A stretch of DNA of 7,121 nt, from positions 1 through 7,121 of the forward strand of contig RFMT01000345.1 in assembly GCA_009927565.1 (NCBI GenBank), written 5' to 3'. Below are positions 1 to 7,072 of the stretch, one piece after another; positions within the stretch are counted from its first letter, which is position 1; each line of letters starts with the position of its first letter. This stretch comes from Acidimicrobiia bacterium (GTDB lineage: Bacteria > Actinomycetota > Acidimicrobiia > Acidimicrobiales > Ilumatobacteraceae). The position numbers were made by a program, and so were the translations under genes. The notes under the pieces were generated by a model. It had not been told where the DNA came from. It worked only from the letters and a program-made list of their open reading frames with translations, and made no database searches.

Positions 1-1
1 T

Positions 2-433
2 AAGCAGGTTCAAAAACTGGGCGTGCGAGCCGAACTCGAGGTTTTCGATACGGGTCACTTAGTGATGGTGAAAGATCTAATTGCCGAAGGCTTGCTTGAC
101 GACCCGATCATGATTCAACTTTGCATGGGTATCGCCTATGGCGCACCAGATGATCCGACAACATTCATGGCGATGGTCAACCAGCTACCGCCGGGCGCAA
201 TTTTCTCGGCTTTTTCAATTAGTCGAATGCAGTTGCCGTTTGTGGCGATGGCAGCGCTCGCAGGTGGAAACGTGCGCGTGGGTCTTGAGGACAATATTTA
301 TTTGTCGCGCGGACAACTTGCCACAAATGCAGACTTGGTTGAACGCGCCGTGAAAATTCTCGAAAATATGAACGTCAACGTCATCGGACCCCAAGACGTT
401 CGCAACAAACTCAAACTCACGAAACACTCGTGA
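2..433 (+). CDS. Beta-keto acid cleavage enzyme (BKACE/DUF849), probable 3-dehydrocarnitine cleavage enzyme, 5'-truncated
   Basis: Only the C-terminal 143 residues are present. The frame is open to the left edge, and the first in-frame GTG (23) lies inside conserved sequence, so it is not the true start. The full-length family is about 300 residues. Visible hallmarks are the segment ELEVFDTGHL and the motif VGLEDN. In the family, the Glu of GLED (codon 287-289) completes the metal site with two N-terminal histidines, which lie outside the window. BKACE enzymes transfer the acyl part of a beta-keto acid from acetyl-CoA, releasing acetoacetate. Because it is translationally coupled (GTGA overlap) to a carnitine dehydrogenase, the likely substrate is 3-dehydrocarnitine, giving betainyl-CoA plus acetoacetate in the cytoplasm. 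Family assignment is firm; the substrate is inferred from context, since other BKACEs use other keto acids. Confidence 0.9.
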   Translation, partial: KQVQKLGVRAELEVFDTGHLVMVKDLIAEGLLDDPIMIQLCMGIAYGAPDDPTTFMAMVNQLPPGAIFSAFSISRMQLPFVAMAALAGGNVRVGLEDNIYLSRGQLATNADLVERAVKILENMNVNVIGPQDVRNKLKLTKHS

Positions 434-1911
434 GTCTCAGTAAGCCGTTGCGCACGGTCGGTCTTCTAGGAGGTGGCGTAATTGGCGGTGGTTGGGCCGC
501 GCGATTCATCCTCAACGGAATAGATGTAAAAATTTATGACGTTGACCCTCAGGCCGAACGAAAAATTGGCGAAGTCATGGCAAATGCGCGACGTGCATAC
601 GCAAAGTTGACACTCGCCCCACTGCCCAAAGAAGGCACAATCACTTTCGTTGCCACGCCAGAAGAAGCGGTATCTGATGTCGACTTTGTTCAAGAAAGTG
701 CACCCGAACGTGTCGAACTTAAGCAAGAGCTCTTGGGTCGTGCCAGCCGTGCCGCAAAACCAGACACCGTTTTTGGCTCGTCGACGTCGGGCATATTGCC
801 AACACAGTTGCAGCGCGACATGGTCAACCCAGATCGCCTCGTTGTCGGCCACCCATTCAACCCTGTCTATCTGTTGCCACTTGTCGAAATATGTGGCGGC
901 GATAAGACGTCAGCAAAAGCAAAAGAACATGCTCGCGAGGTTTATGACTCGATCGGCATGCGACCGTTGATGCTGCAAAAAGAAATTGATGGCTTTATTG
1001 CCGACCGGTTAATGGAGTCAATGTGGCGCGAGGCACTTTGGCTCATAAACGACGGTGTCGCAACTGCCGAAGAAATCGATGACGCTATTCGATTTGGCGC
1101 AGGTTTGCGCTGGTCGTTCATGGGAACATTTTTGGTTTATCGCATCGCGGGCGGCGAAGCAGGTATGCGCCACTTCATGGCGCAGTTCGGGCCAACTCTT
1201 AAGTGGCCGTGGACCAAACTCATGGATGTGCCTGAACTTGATGACGTCTTGCTCGAAAAGATTGTCTCACAGTCAGATAATCAAGCGGGCACTAAGTCAA
1301 TTCGCGAATTAGAAAAACTTCGCGATGACTGCCTCGTCGCCGTGATGCAGGGTCTTAAATCGGTCGGCTTTGGCGCCGGCGAAGTGCTCGCAAAGTATGA
1401 GAACAAATTGTTCAGTGGTGCGACCCCGGCACCGACCAAAATTGATCAGCCAATCGAAGTGCAACGACGATTCATCACTGCCGACTGGGCCGACTATAAC
1501 GGCCATACCAATGACAGTCGATATATGCAGTTATCAAGTGAGGCGCTGGATGTATTTTTCAGATCACTTGGCTTCAACTCTGACTATTTGGCGACCGGTC
1601 GATCTTTTTACTCACTCGAAAGCCACGTTCGTTACATCAATGAGAGCAAAGTCGGTGACGAAATTGTTGTAACGGCACAAGTAATTGCCCTCGACGAAAA
1701 AAAAGTTCATCTGCACTCAGTGATGTCAAAGACTGACGGAACAGTCGTAGCAACTGCAGAACATATTTACTTGCATGTCGATACGAAACTCAAAAAGGGC
1801 TCCCCGATTGGTGAAGAACTTTTGGTTCGCCTCGCACCAATTGCCGAAGCGCACTCAAGACTCGCAAAGCCAGATGGCGTTGGAAGATTTGTCGGTCAAA
1901 GCGTTAAATGA
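430..1911 (+). CDS. L-carnitine dehydrogenase fused to a C-terminal hotdog-fold acyl-CoA thioesterase
   Basis: This 493-residue fusion oxidises L-carnitine to 3-dehydrocarnitine with NAD and also hydrolyses a trimethylammonium acyl-CoA. Residues about 8-185 form a Rossmann domain: G14-G15-G16-V17-I18-G19, then D37 at the end of strand 2, suggesting NAD preference. The 3-hydroxyacyl-CoA dehydrogenase-type active site is present: S117-S118 region, H141 in GHPFNP, and E153 twelve residues later, the usual His-Glu spacing. Residues about 186-320 are the helical C-terminal domain, opening with GFIADRL, where classical fatty-acid enzymes have Asn at the Asp position. After a linker, residues about 345-465 form a 4HBT-type thioesterase, with D355 in ADYNGH as the likely catalytic residue. 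Stand-alone carnitine dehydrogenases are about 320 residues, and fused forms of this length are known. The GTG start overlaps the upstream stop by four bases, with no clear Shine-Dalgarno. Confidence 0.92.
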   Translation: MSLSKPLRTVGLLGGGVIGGGWAARFILNGIDVKIYDVDPQAERKIGEVMANARRAYAKLTLAPLPKEGTITFVATPEEAVSDVDFVQESAPERVELKQELLGRASRAAKPDTVFGSSTSGILPTQLQRDMVNPDRLVVGHPFNPVYLLPLVEICGGDKTSAKAKEHAREVYDSIGMRPLMLQKEIDGFIADRLMESMWREALWLINDGVATAEEIDDAIRFGAGLRWSFMGTFLVYRIAGGEAGMRHFMAQFGPTLKWPWTKLMDVPELDDVLLEKIVSQSDNQAGTKSIRELEKLRDDCLVAVMQGLKSVGFGAGEVLAKYENKLFSGATPAPTKIDQPIEVQRRFITADWADYNGHTNDSRYMQLSSEALDVFFRSLGFNSDYLATGRSFYSLESHVRYINESKVGDEIVVTAQVIALDEKKVHLHSVMSKTDGTVVATAEHIYLHVDTKLKKGSPIGEELLVRLAPIAEAHSRLAKPDGVGRFVGQSVK

Positions 1912-2423
1912 TTTTTAAAGTTGAGCCCCTGAAGCCCGGCGAAGTCGTACCGGCACCACTCGATGTCTACCGGTGCAGTGTCGTTGCCGAATGGGTCGAC
2001 TACAACAATCACATGACTGAAGCCGCTTACCTCACCGCCTTCGGTTGGGCATCAGATGTCTTGTTTCAATACATCGGCATAAACGACGATTATCGTGCTG
2101 CAGGCAACTCGTATTACACGGTCGAAACTCACATTATCTATGAACGCGAAGCCGACTTTGACGACAAACTTCGCATTACGACCCAAGTGCTTGATTTCGA
2201 TGCCAAACGTTTGCATTTCAACCACGAGATGTTCAACTTGGCGACCAAAGAGCGCCTTGCGACTTGTGAACAAATGCTTGTGCATGTTGACTCAAAAGCA
2301 GCAAAAGCGGCACCAATCCCCGAGTCTGTCGCCACCGCCCTGACGGCAATCAAGCAATCACACGGCAAGTTGCCGACCCCGCCAGAAATTGGTCGAACTA
2401 TGAAAATCAAGCACAAAAACTGA
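1908..2423 (+). CDS. Stand-alone hotdog thioesterase, probable betainyl-CoA or carnitinyl-CoA thioesterase
   Basis: This 171-residue cytoplasmic protein has one 4HBT-type hotdog domain at residues about 20-130. The likely catalytic D31 lies in EWVDYNNHM, the counterpart of ADYNGH in the thioesterase domain of the preceding gene. Aligned by eye, the two domains share about a third of residues, including the W-x-D-Y-N-x-H block, the D-Y-x-x-x-G turn and the terminal HVD. They are diverged paralogues, not a recent duplication. The expected reaction is hydrolysis of betainyl-CoA to glycine betaine and CoA, or of carnitinyl-CoA to carnitine; the sequence alone cannot decide which. ATG overlaps the upstream stop as ATGA, implying translational coupling and matched expression with the fusion enzyme. 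The C-terminal tail from about residue 130 is charged and not part of the core fold. Confidence 0.85.
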   Translation: MIFKVEPLKPGEVVPAPLDVYRCSVVAEWVDYNNHMTEAAYLTAFGWASDVLFQYIGINDDYRAAGNSYYTVETHIIYEREADFDDKLRITTQVLDFDAKRLHFNHEMFNLATKERLATCEQMLVHVDSKAAKAAPIPESVATALTAIKQSHGKLPTPPEIGRTMKIKHKN

Positions 2424-2434
2424 GAGACTGAACC

Positions 2435-3595
2435 ATGCGCTTTGAGCTAACCGAAGAACAGCAGATGATTGTCGATACGACACGCACATTTACCGAACGT
2501 GAACTAATGCCATATGAAGAGCAGGTTGAGCGCGACGGTCAGGTTTCGCCAGATCTAGTCAAACAAATCAAACAGAGATCAATTGACGCCGGAATCTACG
2601 CGTGCAATATGCCGAGCGAACTTGGTGGCGGCGGTCTCGACTCTTTTGACACAACACTTGTTGACCGTGAGTTCGGTGCAACTTCATATGCCCTACACTA
2701 CATAGTCGCGCGTCCGAGCAATATTTTGCGAGCATGCCGCGACCAGCAAATCAAAGAGTATTTGATCCCAACAATTACTGGTGAGCGAGTTGAGTGCTTG
2801 GCGATGTCAGAACCCGATGCAGGTTCTGACGTGCGTGGCATGAAGTGCACTGCAACTCGTGATGGTGATGACTGGATAATCAACGGCACCAAACATTTCA
2901 TCTCGCACGCAGACTTGGCCGATTATGTGATTTTGTTTGCTGCCAGCGGAGAAGAGCAGACCTCAAAGGGCGTGAAAAAGAAAATCACCGGCTTTCTTGT
3001 CGACTTCAATTCGAAAGGTTGCGAACGTGTAAAGGGTTACAACTGCGTTTCGAACAATGGTTATCACAACATGATTCTCAACTTTGATAACTGTCGCGTG
3101 CCTGCACGCAATGTACTGGGCGAAGAGCACAAGGGCTTTGATGCGGCAAATGAGTGGCTCGGCGCAACGCGTCTGCAGGTTGCTGCTGTCTGTGTTGGTC
3201 GTGCGCGCCGTGCACTCAAACTTTCAGTTGAATGGGCCGCAACTCGAGAACAATTTGGTCAGCAGATCGGCAAATTTCAAGGTGTCTCTTTCAAATTGGC
3301 GGATATGCAAATTCAACTCGACGCTGCAGAACTCTTGACCTTGCGCGCCGCTTACAACGATGCCCAGGGCAGATTTAGCGATACAGAAGTTGCCATGGCC
3401 AAAGTTTTCGCAAGTGAAATGTGCCAGTTTGTCACCGACGAGGCGATTCAAATTTTTGGTGGCATGGGCCTAATGGACGAATTGCCGCTTGAGCGAATGT
3501 GGCGCGACACCCGCGTAGATCGCATTTGGGACGGCACAAGCGAGATTCAACGACACATAATTTCGCGTGCACTTTTGCGTCCATATGGTGGCTGA
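2435..3595 (+). CDS. Acyl-CoA dehydrogenase, probable gamma-butyrobetainyl-CoA dehydrogenase
   Basis: This 386-residue flavoprotein has the normal length and order of the acyl-CoA dehydrogenase family: helical N-terminal domain, beta-barrel middle domain, helical C-terminal domain. Both family signatures are intact: AMSEPDAGSDVRG at residues 123-135, and Q339 to D358 containing FGGMGL. The proposed reaction is FAD-dependent alpha,beta-oxidation of GBB-CoA to crotonobetainyl-CoA, with electrons going to an electron-transfer flavoprotein. The C-terminal VDRIWDGTSEIQR region resembles that of E. coli CaiA, which acts on the same acyl pair. The residue at the usual medium-chain catalytic Glu position is D366, and the alternative base position on the earlier helix appears to be T245. 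A lysine-rich insertion follows about residue 170. The ATG lies 11 bases after the thioesterase stop behind a weak GAGAG. The family is certain; the substrate is inferred from the neighbours. Confidence 0.88.
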   Translation: MRFELTEEQQMIVDTTRTFTERELMPYEEQVERDGQVSPDLVKQIKQRSIDAGIYACNMPSELGGGGLDSFDTTLVDREFGATSYALHYIVARPSNILRACRDQQIKEYLIPTITGERVECLAMSEPDAGSDVRGMKCTATRDGDDWIINGTKHFISHADLADYVILFAASGEEQTSKGVKKKITGFLVDFNSKGCERVKGYNCVSNNGYHNMILNFDNCRVPARNVLGEEHKGFDAANEWLGATRLQVAAVCVGRARRALKLSVEWAATREQFGQQIGKFQGVSFKLADMQIQLDAAELLTLRAAYNDAQGRFSDTEVAMAKVFASEMCQFVTDEAIQIFGGMGLMDELPLERMWRDTRVDRIWDGTSEIQRHIISRALLRPYGG

Positions 3596-5624
3596 TCAAC
3601 TTCTTTCGCGCGCGCTGAACCCGAGATCAATTGCACTGTTTGGCGCGGGTCCGGCCCAAAGTGTTATCGAGCAATGTCAAAAGTTGGGTTTCACAGGCCA
3701 GTTGTGGCCCGTTCACCCGACACGCGAGGCAATCGCAGGCGTCAAATGCTTTAAGTCAATCGCCGAACTGCCCGGCGTACCAGATGTTGCCTTTGTTGCC
3801 GTAAATCGCAACGCGACTATCGGTGTTGTTGCAGAGTTGGCAAAACTTGGCTGTGGTGGTGCTGTTTGCTACGCGTCGGGTTTCGCCGAATCGGGAACAC
3901 AATCAGGTGTCAATGGTGTTGAGTTACAGCAAAAACTTGTTGACGTGGCTGGGGAAATGTCGCTTCTTGGGCCCAACTGCTACGGCTACATCAATGCTCT
4001 GGATGGCGTCGCACTATGGCCCGATCAACACGGCTGCAGGCCTGAGAAATTTGGTTCAGCGATAGTAAGTCAAAGCGGCAATGTTGGATTAAATCTGACT
4101 TTGCAACTGCGTGATTTGAATCTTGCATACCTCGTCACCGTTGGCAATCAAGCCGTCGCAGGAGTCGAAGACTGCCTAGAAGTTTTCATCAACGACAATC
4201 GAGTCACTTCTATCGGCCTGTTTATTGAGGCGATTGTCGATCCTGTAAAATTCGCTCGCCTCGCTCACTATGCCGCACAACGACACCTGCGAATTGTCGC
4301 TCTGCAAACTGGACGCAGCGAGGCCGGCGCGTTGATTGCCGCATCTCATACCGCATCACTTGCAGGTCGACGACGCGCATACGAAGCGTTGTTCGCCCGT
4401 TGCGGAGTTGCAATGGTCGATTCTCCGACCGAACTCATAGAAACTCTCAAACTTCTCAATCAAGGTGGCACTCTGACAGGCAACAAAATGGTTTCGCTCT
4501 CTTGCTCAGGCGGCGAGGCCTCACTTGTTGCCGATTTGAGCGAGAAAACTTCGTTGCGGTTTGAACCTTTTGCTGAAGAGCATTATCAGCGGATAAATGC
4601 GACGTTGACTGAACTCGTAACAATTGGTAATCCGTTTGACTACCACACCTTTATGTGGGGCGACCGTAAAGCAACTGCCAACACATTTGCCGAAGTAATG
4701 AACGGGCCACAAGATGCCACAATTTTGATTCTTGATACGCCTCCCCGTGATGACCAACCGTCAGACTCATGGACTGTTGCGGCACAAGCCCTGGGCGACG
4801 CCGTCGCTAAGACAAACAAACGTGGTGTCGTGGTCGCAACTATCTCAGAATGCGTTACTGCAGATGTGCGCGCGGCTACTCGCGCAGCAAACATGACTTT
4901 ATTGCAAGGCTTGCAAGAGTCACTCGCCGCCCTTGATGCGGCAGCGTGGCTCGGCGCGAATATGCCGGGCGAACTGCCTGCAACTGTTGTCGCACCCGGC
5001 AAAACTCACCTGATTGATGAAGCCGAAGCAAAGAAAATTTTGGCGCTAAACGGTGTCGCAGTGCCTGTCGGAGTGCGGGCCAATCGTAACGAAATAAAAT
5101 CATCCGCTGAAAAAGTTGGCTACCCAGTCACACTCAAAGGACTCGGACTCGCCCACAAGAGTGAATCTGGCGCAGTGCGTGTCGGCATCAAAAATGCCGA
5201 CGAGCTAACGACCGCAGCAAATGAGATGCCTAATGAGATCAGAGAATTTCTCATCGAGCAGACGGTGACAAATATTATTGCCGAAGTTTTAGTAAGTGTC
5301 CGTCGTGACGCCCCCGTTGGTTGGCTTGTCACGCTTGGCGCTGGCGGCATCTACACAGAATTATGGCGAGACACAGTTTGTCTGTTGGCACCTTCATCTA
5401 ACGACGAGATCAAAAACGCCCTCCAAAGATTACGGGTCGCTCCTTTATTAAACGGCTTTCGAGGAAAGCCCGCTGCGAATGTTGATTCGTTGGTCGTACT
5501 TATCCAAAAACTGATCGACACAGCGATCAAAAATGACCTTGTCGAGATTGAATTAAACCCTGTGCTGGTTACCCCAAAGTCTGCGATTGCAGTTGACGCG
5601 TTAATGATTGCCGAGACGCCATGA
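3585..5624 (+). CDS. NDP-forming acyl-CoA synthetase (fused alpha-beta type), probable GBB/carnitine-CoA ligase
   Basis: This is a single-chain, 679-residue member of the ADP-forming acetyl-CoA synthetase/succinyl-CoA ligase superfamily. It joins an acid to CoA using a nucleoside triphosphate through acyl-phosphate and phosphohistidine intermediates. In order: a CoA-binding Rossmann domain (about 8-125, with FGAG at 19-22), ligase-CoA domains with LGPNCYG at 128-134 and a SQSGN motif, and a C-terminal ATP-grasp domain from about residue 475. The phosphorylated His is expected at H255 in ASHTASLAG, and a second conserved His is H524 in HKSES; both are present. In context the likely acid is gamma-butyrobetaine, perhaps also crotonobetaine or carnitine. 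The frame stays open to a GTG at 3567, but that gives an atypical leader, so ATG 3585 is preferred (11-base overlap with the dehydrogenase). GTG 3588 is possible. No Shine-Dalgarno is visible. Confidence 0.88.
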   Translation: MVADQLLSRALNPRSIALFGAGPAQSVIEQCQKLGFTGQLWPVHPTREAIAGVKCFKSIAELPGVPDVAFVAVNRNATIGVVAELAKLGCGGAVCYASGFAESGTQSGVNGVELQQKLVDVAGEMSLLGPNCYGYINALDGVALWPDQHGCRPEKFGSAIVSQSGNVGLNLTLQLRDLNLAYLVTVGNQAVAGVEDCLEVFINDNRVTSIGLFIEAIVDPVKFARLAHYAAQRHLRIVALQTGRSEAGALIAASHTASLAGRRRAYEALFARCGVAMVDSPTELIETLKLLNQGGTLTGNKMVSLSCSGGEASLVADLSEKTSLRFEPFAEEHYQRINATLTELVTIGNPFDYHTFMWGDRKATANTFAEVMNGPQDATILILDTPPRDDQPSDSWTVAAQALGDAVAKTNKRGVVVATISECVTADVRAATRAANMTLLQGLQESLAALDAAAWLGANMPGELPATVVAPGKTHLIDEAEAKKILALNGVAVPVGVRANRNEIKSSAEKVGYPVTLKGLGLAHKSESGAVRVGIKNADELTTAANEMPNEIREFLIEQTVTNIIAEVLVSVRRDAPVGWLVTLGAGGIYTELWRDTVCLLAPSSNDEIKNALQRLRVAPLLNGFRGKPAANVDSLVVLIQKLIDTAIKNDLVEIELNPVLVTPKSAIAVDALMIAETP

Positions 5625-6391
5625 GTATTGAAGTCAAACGCAATGGCGCAGTTTTGGAAGTGACGATCAATCGCCCGAAAGCCAATGCGATTGACGCGAC
5701 GACTAGTCGCGATATGAGTTCGGTCTTCGACTCATTTATGCGCGACCCCGAGATGCGCGTGGCGATTTTGACCGGCGCAGGCACCAAGTTCTTTTCGGCT
5801 GGATGGGACCTCAGCGCTGCAAACGAAGGCGAATCGTTCGAGTCAGACTACGGAGTCGGCGGTTTTGGGGGCATCAGTGAACTTAAGTTTCGACCCAAAC
5901 CAGTGATCGCTGCGGTCAACGGCATGGCCGTCGGGGGCGGCTTTGAAATAGCCCTTGCTGCTGACCTCATCGTTGCCGCTGAACACGCAGAGTTTTTCTT
6001 GCCCGAAGCGACGCTTGGTTTGATCGCCGACAACGCAACGATTCGATTGCCCCGTGTCGTGCCGCCAAACATTGCGCGCGAAATGTTGATCTCGGGACGT
6101 CGCATGTCTGCAGCCGAGGCAAAATCTTGGGGCATTGTCAACCAAGTTTCAACATCAGACGAGCTAATGACCACGGCACGACAGCTCGCCGAAAGGATAT
6201 GTCTTTCTGCTCCGCTCAGTGTGGCTGCAGTTCTTGACTTGATTCGCCAACTTGAGACGGTCTCGACCGATGATGCAATGTCTGTGTTGCGCAATAATCC
6301 CACCTATCGAATGGCAATTGAGTCGCAAGATGCCGCCGAGGGCACAAGGGCGTTCGCCGAGAAACGTGCGCCCAAGTGGCAAGGAAAATGA
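5621..6391 (+). CDS. caiD: Crotonobetainyl-CoA hydratase (carnitinyl-CoA dehydratase), CaiD-like
   Basis: This 256-residue enoyl-CoA hydratase/isomerase family protein closely resembles E. coli CaiD (about 261 residues). The shared blocks are RPKANAIDA near the N-terminus, KFFSAGWDL at 56-64, GGFGG at 80-84, KPVIAAVNG at 93-101, GGGFEIALAAD at 105-115, LPEA at 127-130, SGRRM, WGIVN and the C-terminal FAEKR. It should hydrate crotonobetainyl-CoA reversibly to L-carnitinyl-CoA in the cytoplasm. The two Glu positions used by the superfamily are E109 and E129, and the oxyanion-hole segments are intact. The stretch after E129 is odd: the usual glycine pair (PDSGG in CaiD) is replaced by ADNAT, one residue shorter. 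ATG overlaps the synthetase stop as ATGA. The orthology call rests on residue-level similarity recalled from CaiD and on cluster context. Confidence 0.92.
   Translation: MSIEVKRNGAVLEVTINRPKANAIDATTSRDMSSVFDSFMRDPEMRVAILTGAGTKFFSAGWDLSAANEGESFESDYGVGGFGGISELKFRPKPVIAAVNGMAVGGGFEIALAADLIVAAEHAEFFLPEATLGLIADNATIRLPRVVPPNIAREMLISGRRMSAAEAKSWGIVNQVSTSDELMTTARQLAERICLSAPLSVAAVLDLIRQLETVSTDDAMSVLRNNPTYRMAIESQDAAEGTRAFAEKRAPKWQGK
6381..6385 (+). promoter_or_regulatory. Shine-Dalgarno for the methyltransferase gene
   Basis: AAGGA lies inside the last codons of the hydratase gene, six bases before the GTG at 6392. It is the clearest ribosome binding site in the window and fixes the GTG start. The ATG at 6388 runs into a stop after five codons, so it cannot be the start. 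Confidence 0.6.
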
Positions 6392-7030
6392 GTGGACTTA
6401 GATAAGGCTTACTCGGTCAAGACTCCCGAAGACAGTCGCAAACTTTACGCCGAATGGGCGTCTACTTATAACGAAACTTTTATTAAGGCGAACGACTATG
6501 TTTATCCGCGCACTATTGCTCAAAAATTCGATGAGTTTGTTCCGGGCACTGAGATAACAACTGTCGTTGACATTGGATGCGGTACAGGTGCAGTCGGTGG
6601 CTTTCTGGCGAACTTGCGACCCGAATTAGAAATTATTGGGGTTGATATTTCTCGAGAGATGTTGACCGAGGCCTCAAAAACTAAACGAATCGACGGCTCG
6701 CCTGTCTATAACGATCTAATTGAAGCCGATCTAACTACTGAGTTGCCAAAAATGTCGTTCGACGCAATGATCAGTGCGGGCACCTTCACACATGGCCACC
6801 TCGGTGCAGATACTTTCATCTCGCTTATCGAACTTGTTCGGGTTAATGGATGGCTGGTGATTGGCATCAACGCCAAGCATTTTTCGTCACAAGGCTTCGA
6901 CACGGCACTGCAGAGTGCGCAAATGAATGCCCGTACGACGCATGCACAGTTTCACAATGTGCAAATTTATGGTCCAAAAAGCCCTCACTTCGGCGACCTC
7001 GCAACTATCGCGATTTTTCAGCGTCTATAA
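6392..7030 (+). CDS. Class I SAM-dependent methyltransferase, substrate unknown
   Basis: This is a 212-residue Rossmann-fold methyltransferase. Motif I is VVDIGCGTG at residues 58-66, the acidic residue ending strand 2 is D85 in IGVDIS, and an EADLTTELP segment near residue 110 fits motif II/III. The N-terminal YAEWASTYNETF (19-30) matches the cap region typical of small-molecule methyltransferases (Methyltransf_11/25 type). There is no signal peptide or membrane segment. The GTG start follows the hydratase stop with zero spacing and has a good AAGGA, so it is the last gene of the operon. All the operon's other presumed substrates are trimethylammonium compounds, so an N-methyltransferase making GBB or a related betaine is conceivable, but nothing in the sequence identifies the acceptor. 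The fold is sure, the role unknown. Confidence 0.85.
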   Translation: MDLDKAYSVKTPEDSRKLYAEWASTYNETFIKANDYVYPRTIAQKFDEFVPGTEITTVVDIGCGTGAVGGFLANLRPELEIIGVDISREMLTEASKTKRIDGSPVYNDLIEADLTTELPKMSFDAMISAGTFTHGHLGADTFISLIELVRVNGWLVIGINAKHFSSQGFDTALQSAQMNARTTHAQFHNVQIYGPKSPHFGDLATIAIFQRL

Positions 7031-7037
7031 CAAATTT

Positions 7038-7056
7038 GAACAGCTTCGGCTGCTTC
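7038..7056 (+). terminator. UUCG-tetraloop hairpin after the operon, possible terminator
   Basis: CAGC and GCTG pair around a TTCG loop (7041-7052), giving the very stable C(UUCG)G tetraloop. The stem extends by three pairs (GAA with TTC) if C7053 is bulged. It begins eight bases after the methyltransferase stop. No T-tract follows, so it is not a classical intrinsic terminator. It could be a U-tract-independent terminator or an mRNA 3'-end stabiliser. GCTTC occurs three times between 7043 and 7067. Confidence 0.4.
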
Positions 7057-7072
7057 GCGCTCGCTTCAGTGT

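Larger units (their letters stand above)
2..7030 (+). other. Seven-gene operon for gamma-butyrobetaine/L-carnitine conversion to glycine betaine
   Basis: Seven co-directional genes have junctions of -4, -4, +11, -11 (or -8), -4 and 0 bases, leaving no room for internal promoters or terminators outside coding sequence. The families cover ligation, dehydrogenation, hydration, thioester release, carnitine oxidation, keto-acid cleavage and betainyl-CoA hydrolysis. The carnitine-degrading genes come first and the GBB-to-carnitine genes follow. The operon promoter, and any regulator or uptake system, lie outside the window on the left. Cotranscription is inferred from spacing only. Confidence 0.8.

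Noticed and set aside
466..852. Minus-strand open frame of 128 codons opposite the carnitine dehydrogenase Rossmann domain
   Set aside because: The plus strand here encodes the intact nucleotide-binding motif and catalytic His region. The minus translation has no family features.
1390..1450. Possible frameshift or misassembly making the dehydrogenase-thioesterase fusion artificial
   Set aside because: The frame is continuous, the linker is plausible, both domains are intact, and fused carnitine dehydrogenase-thioesterases are a known architecture.
4640..5002. Minus-strand open frame of 120 codons opposite the synthetase gene
   Set aside because: It is fully contained in the conserved synthetase frame, with an Ala/Ser/Arg-rich translation and no motif or upstream signal.
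5848..6303. Minus-strand open frame of about 150 codons opposite the hydratase gene
   Set aside because: It lies wholly inside a gene with strong CaiD similarity, has a low-complexity Ser/Ala-rich translation and no recognisable domain. It is a shadow of the codon pattern.
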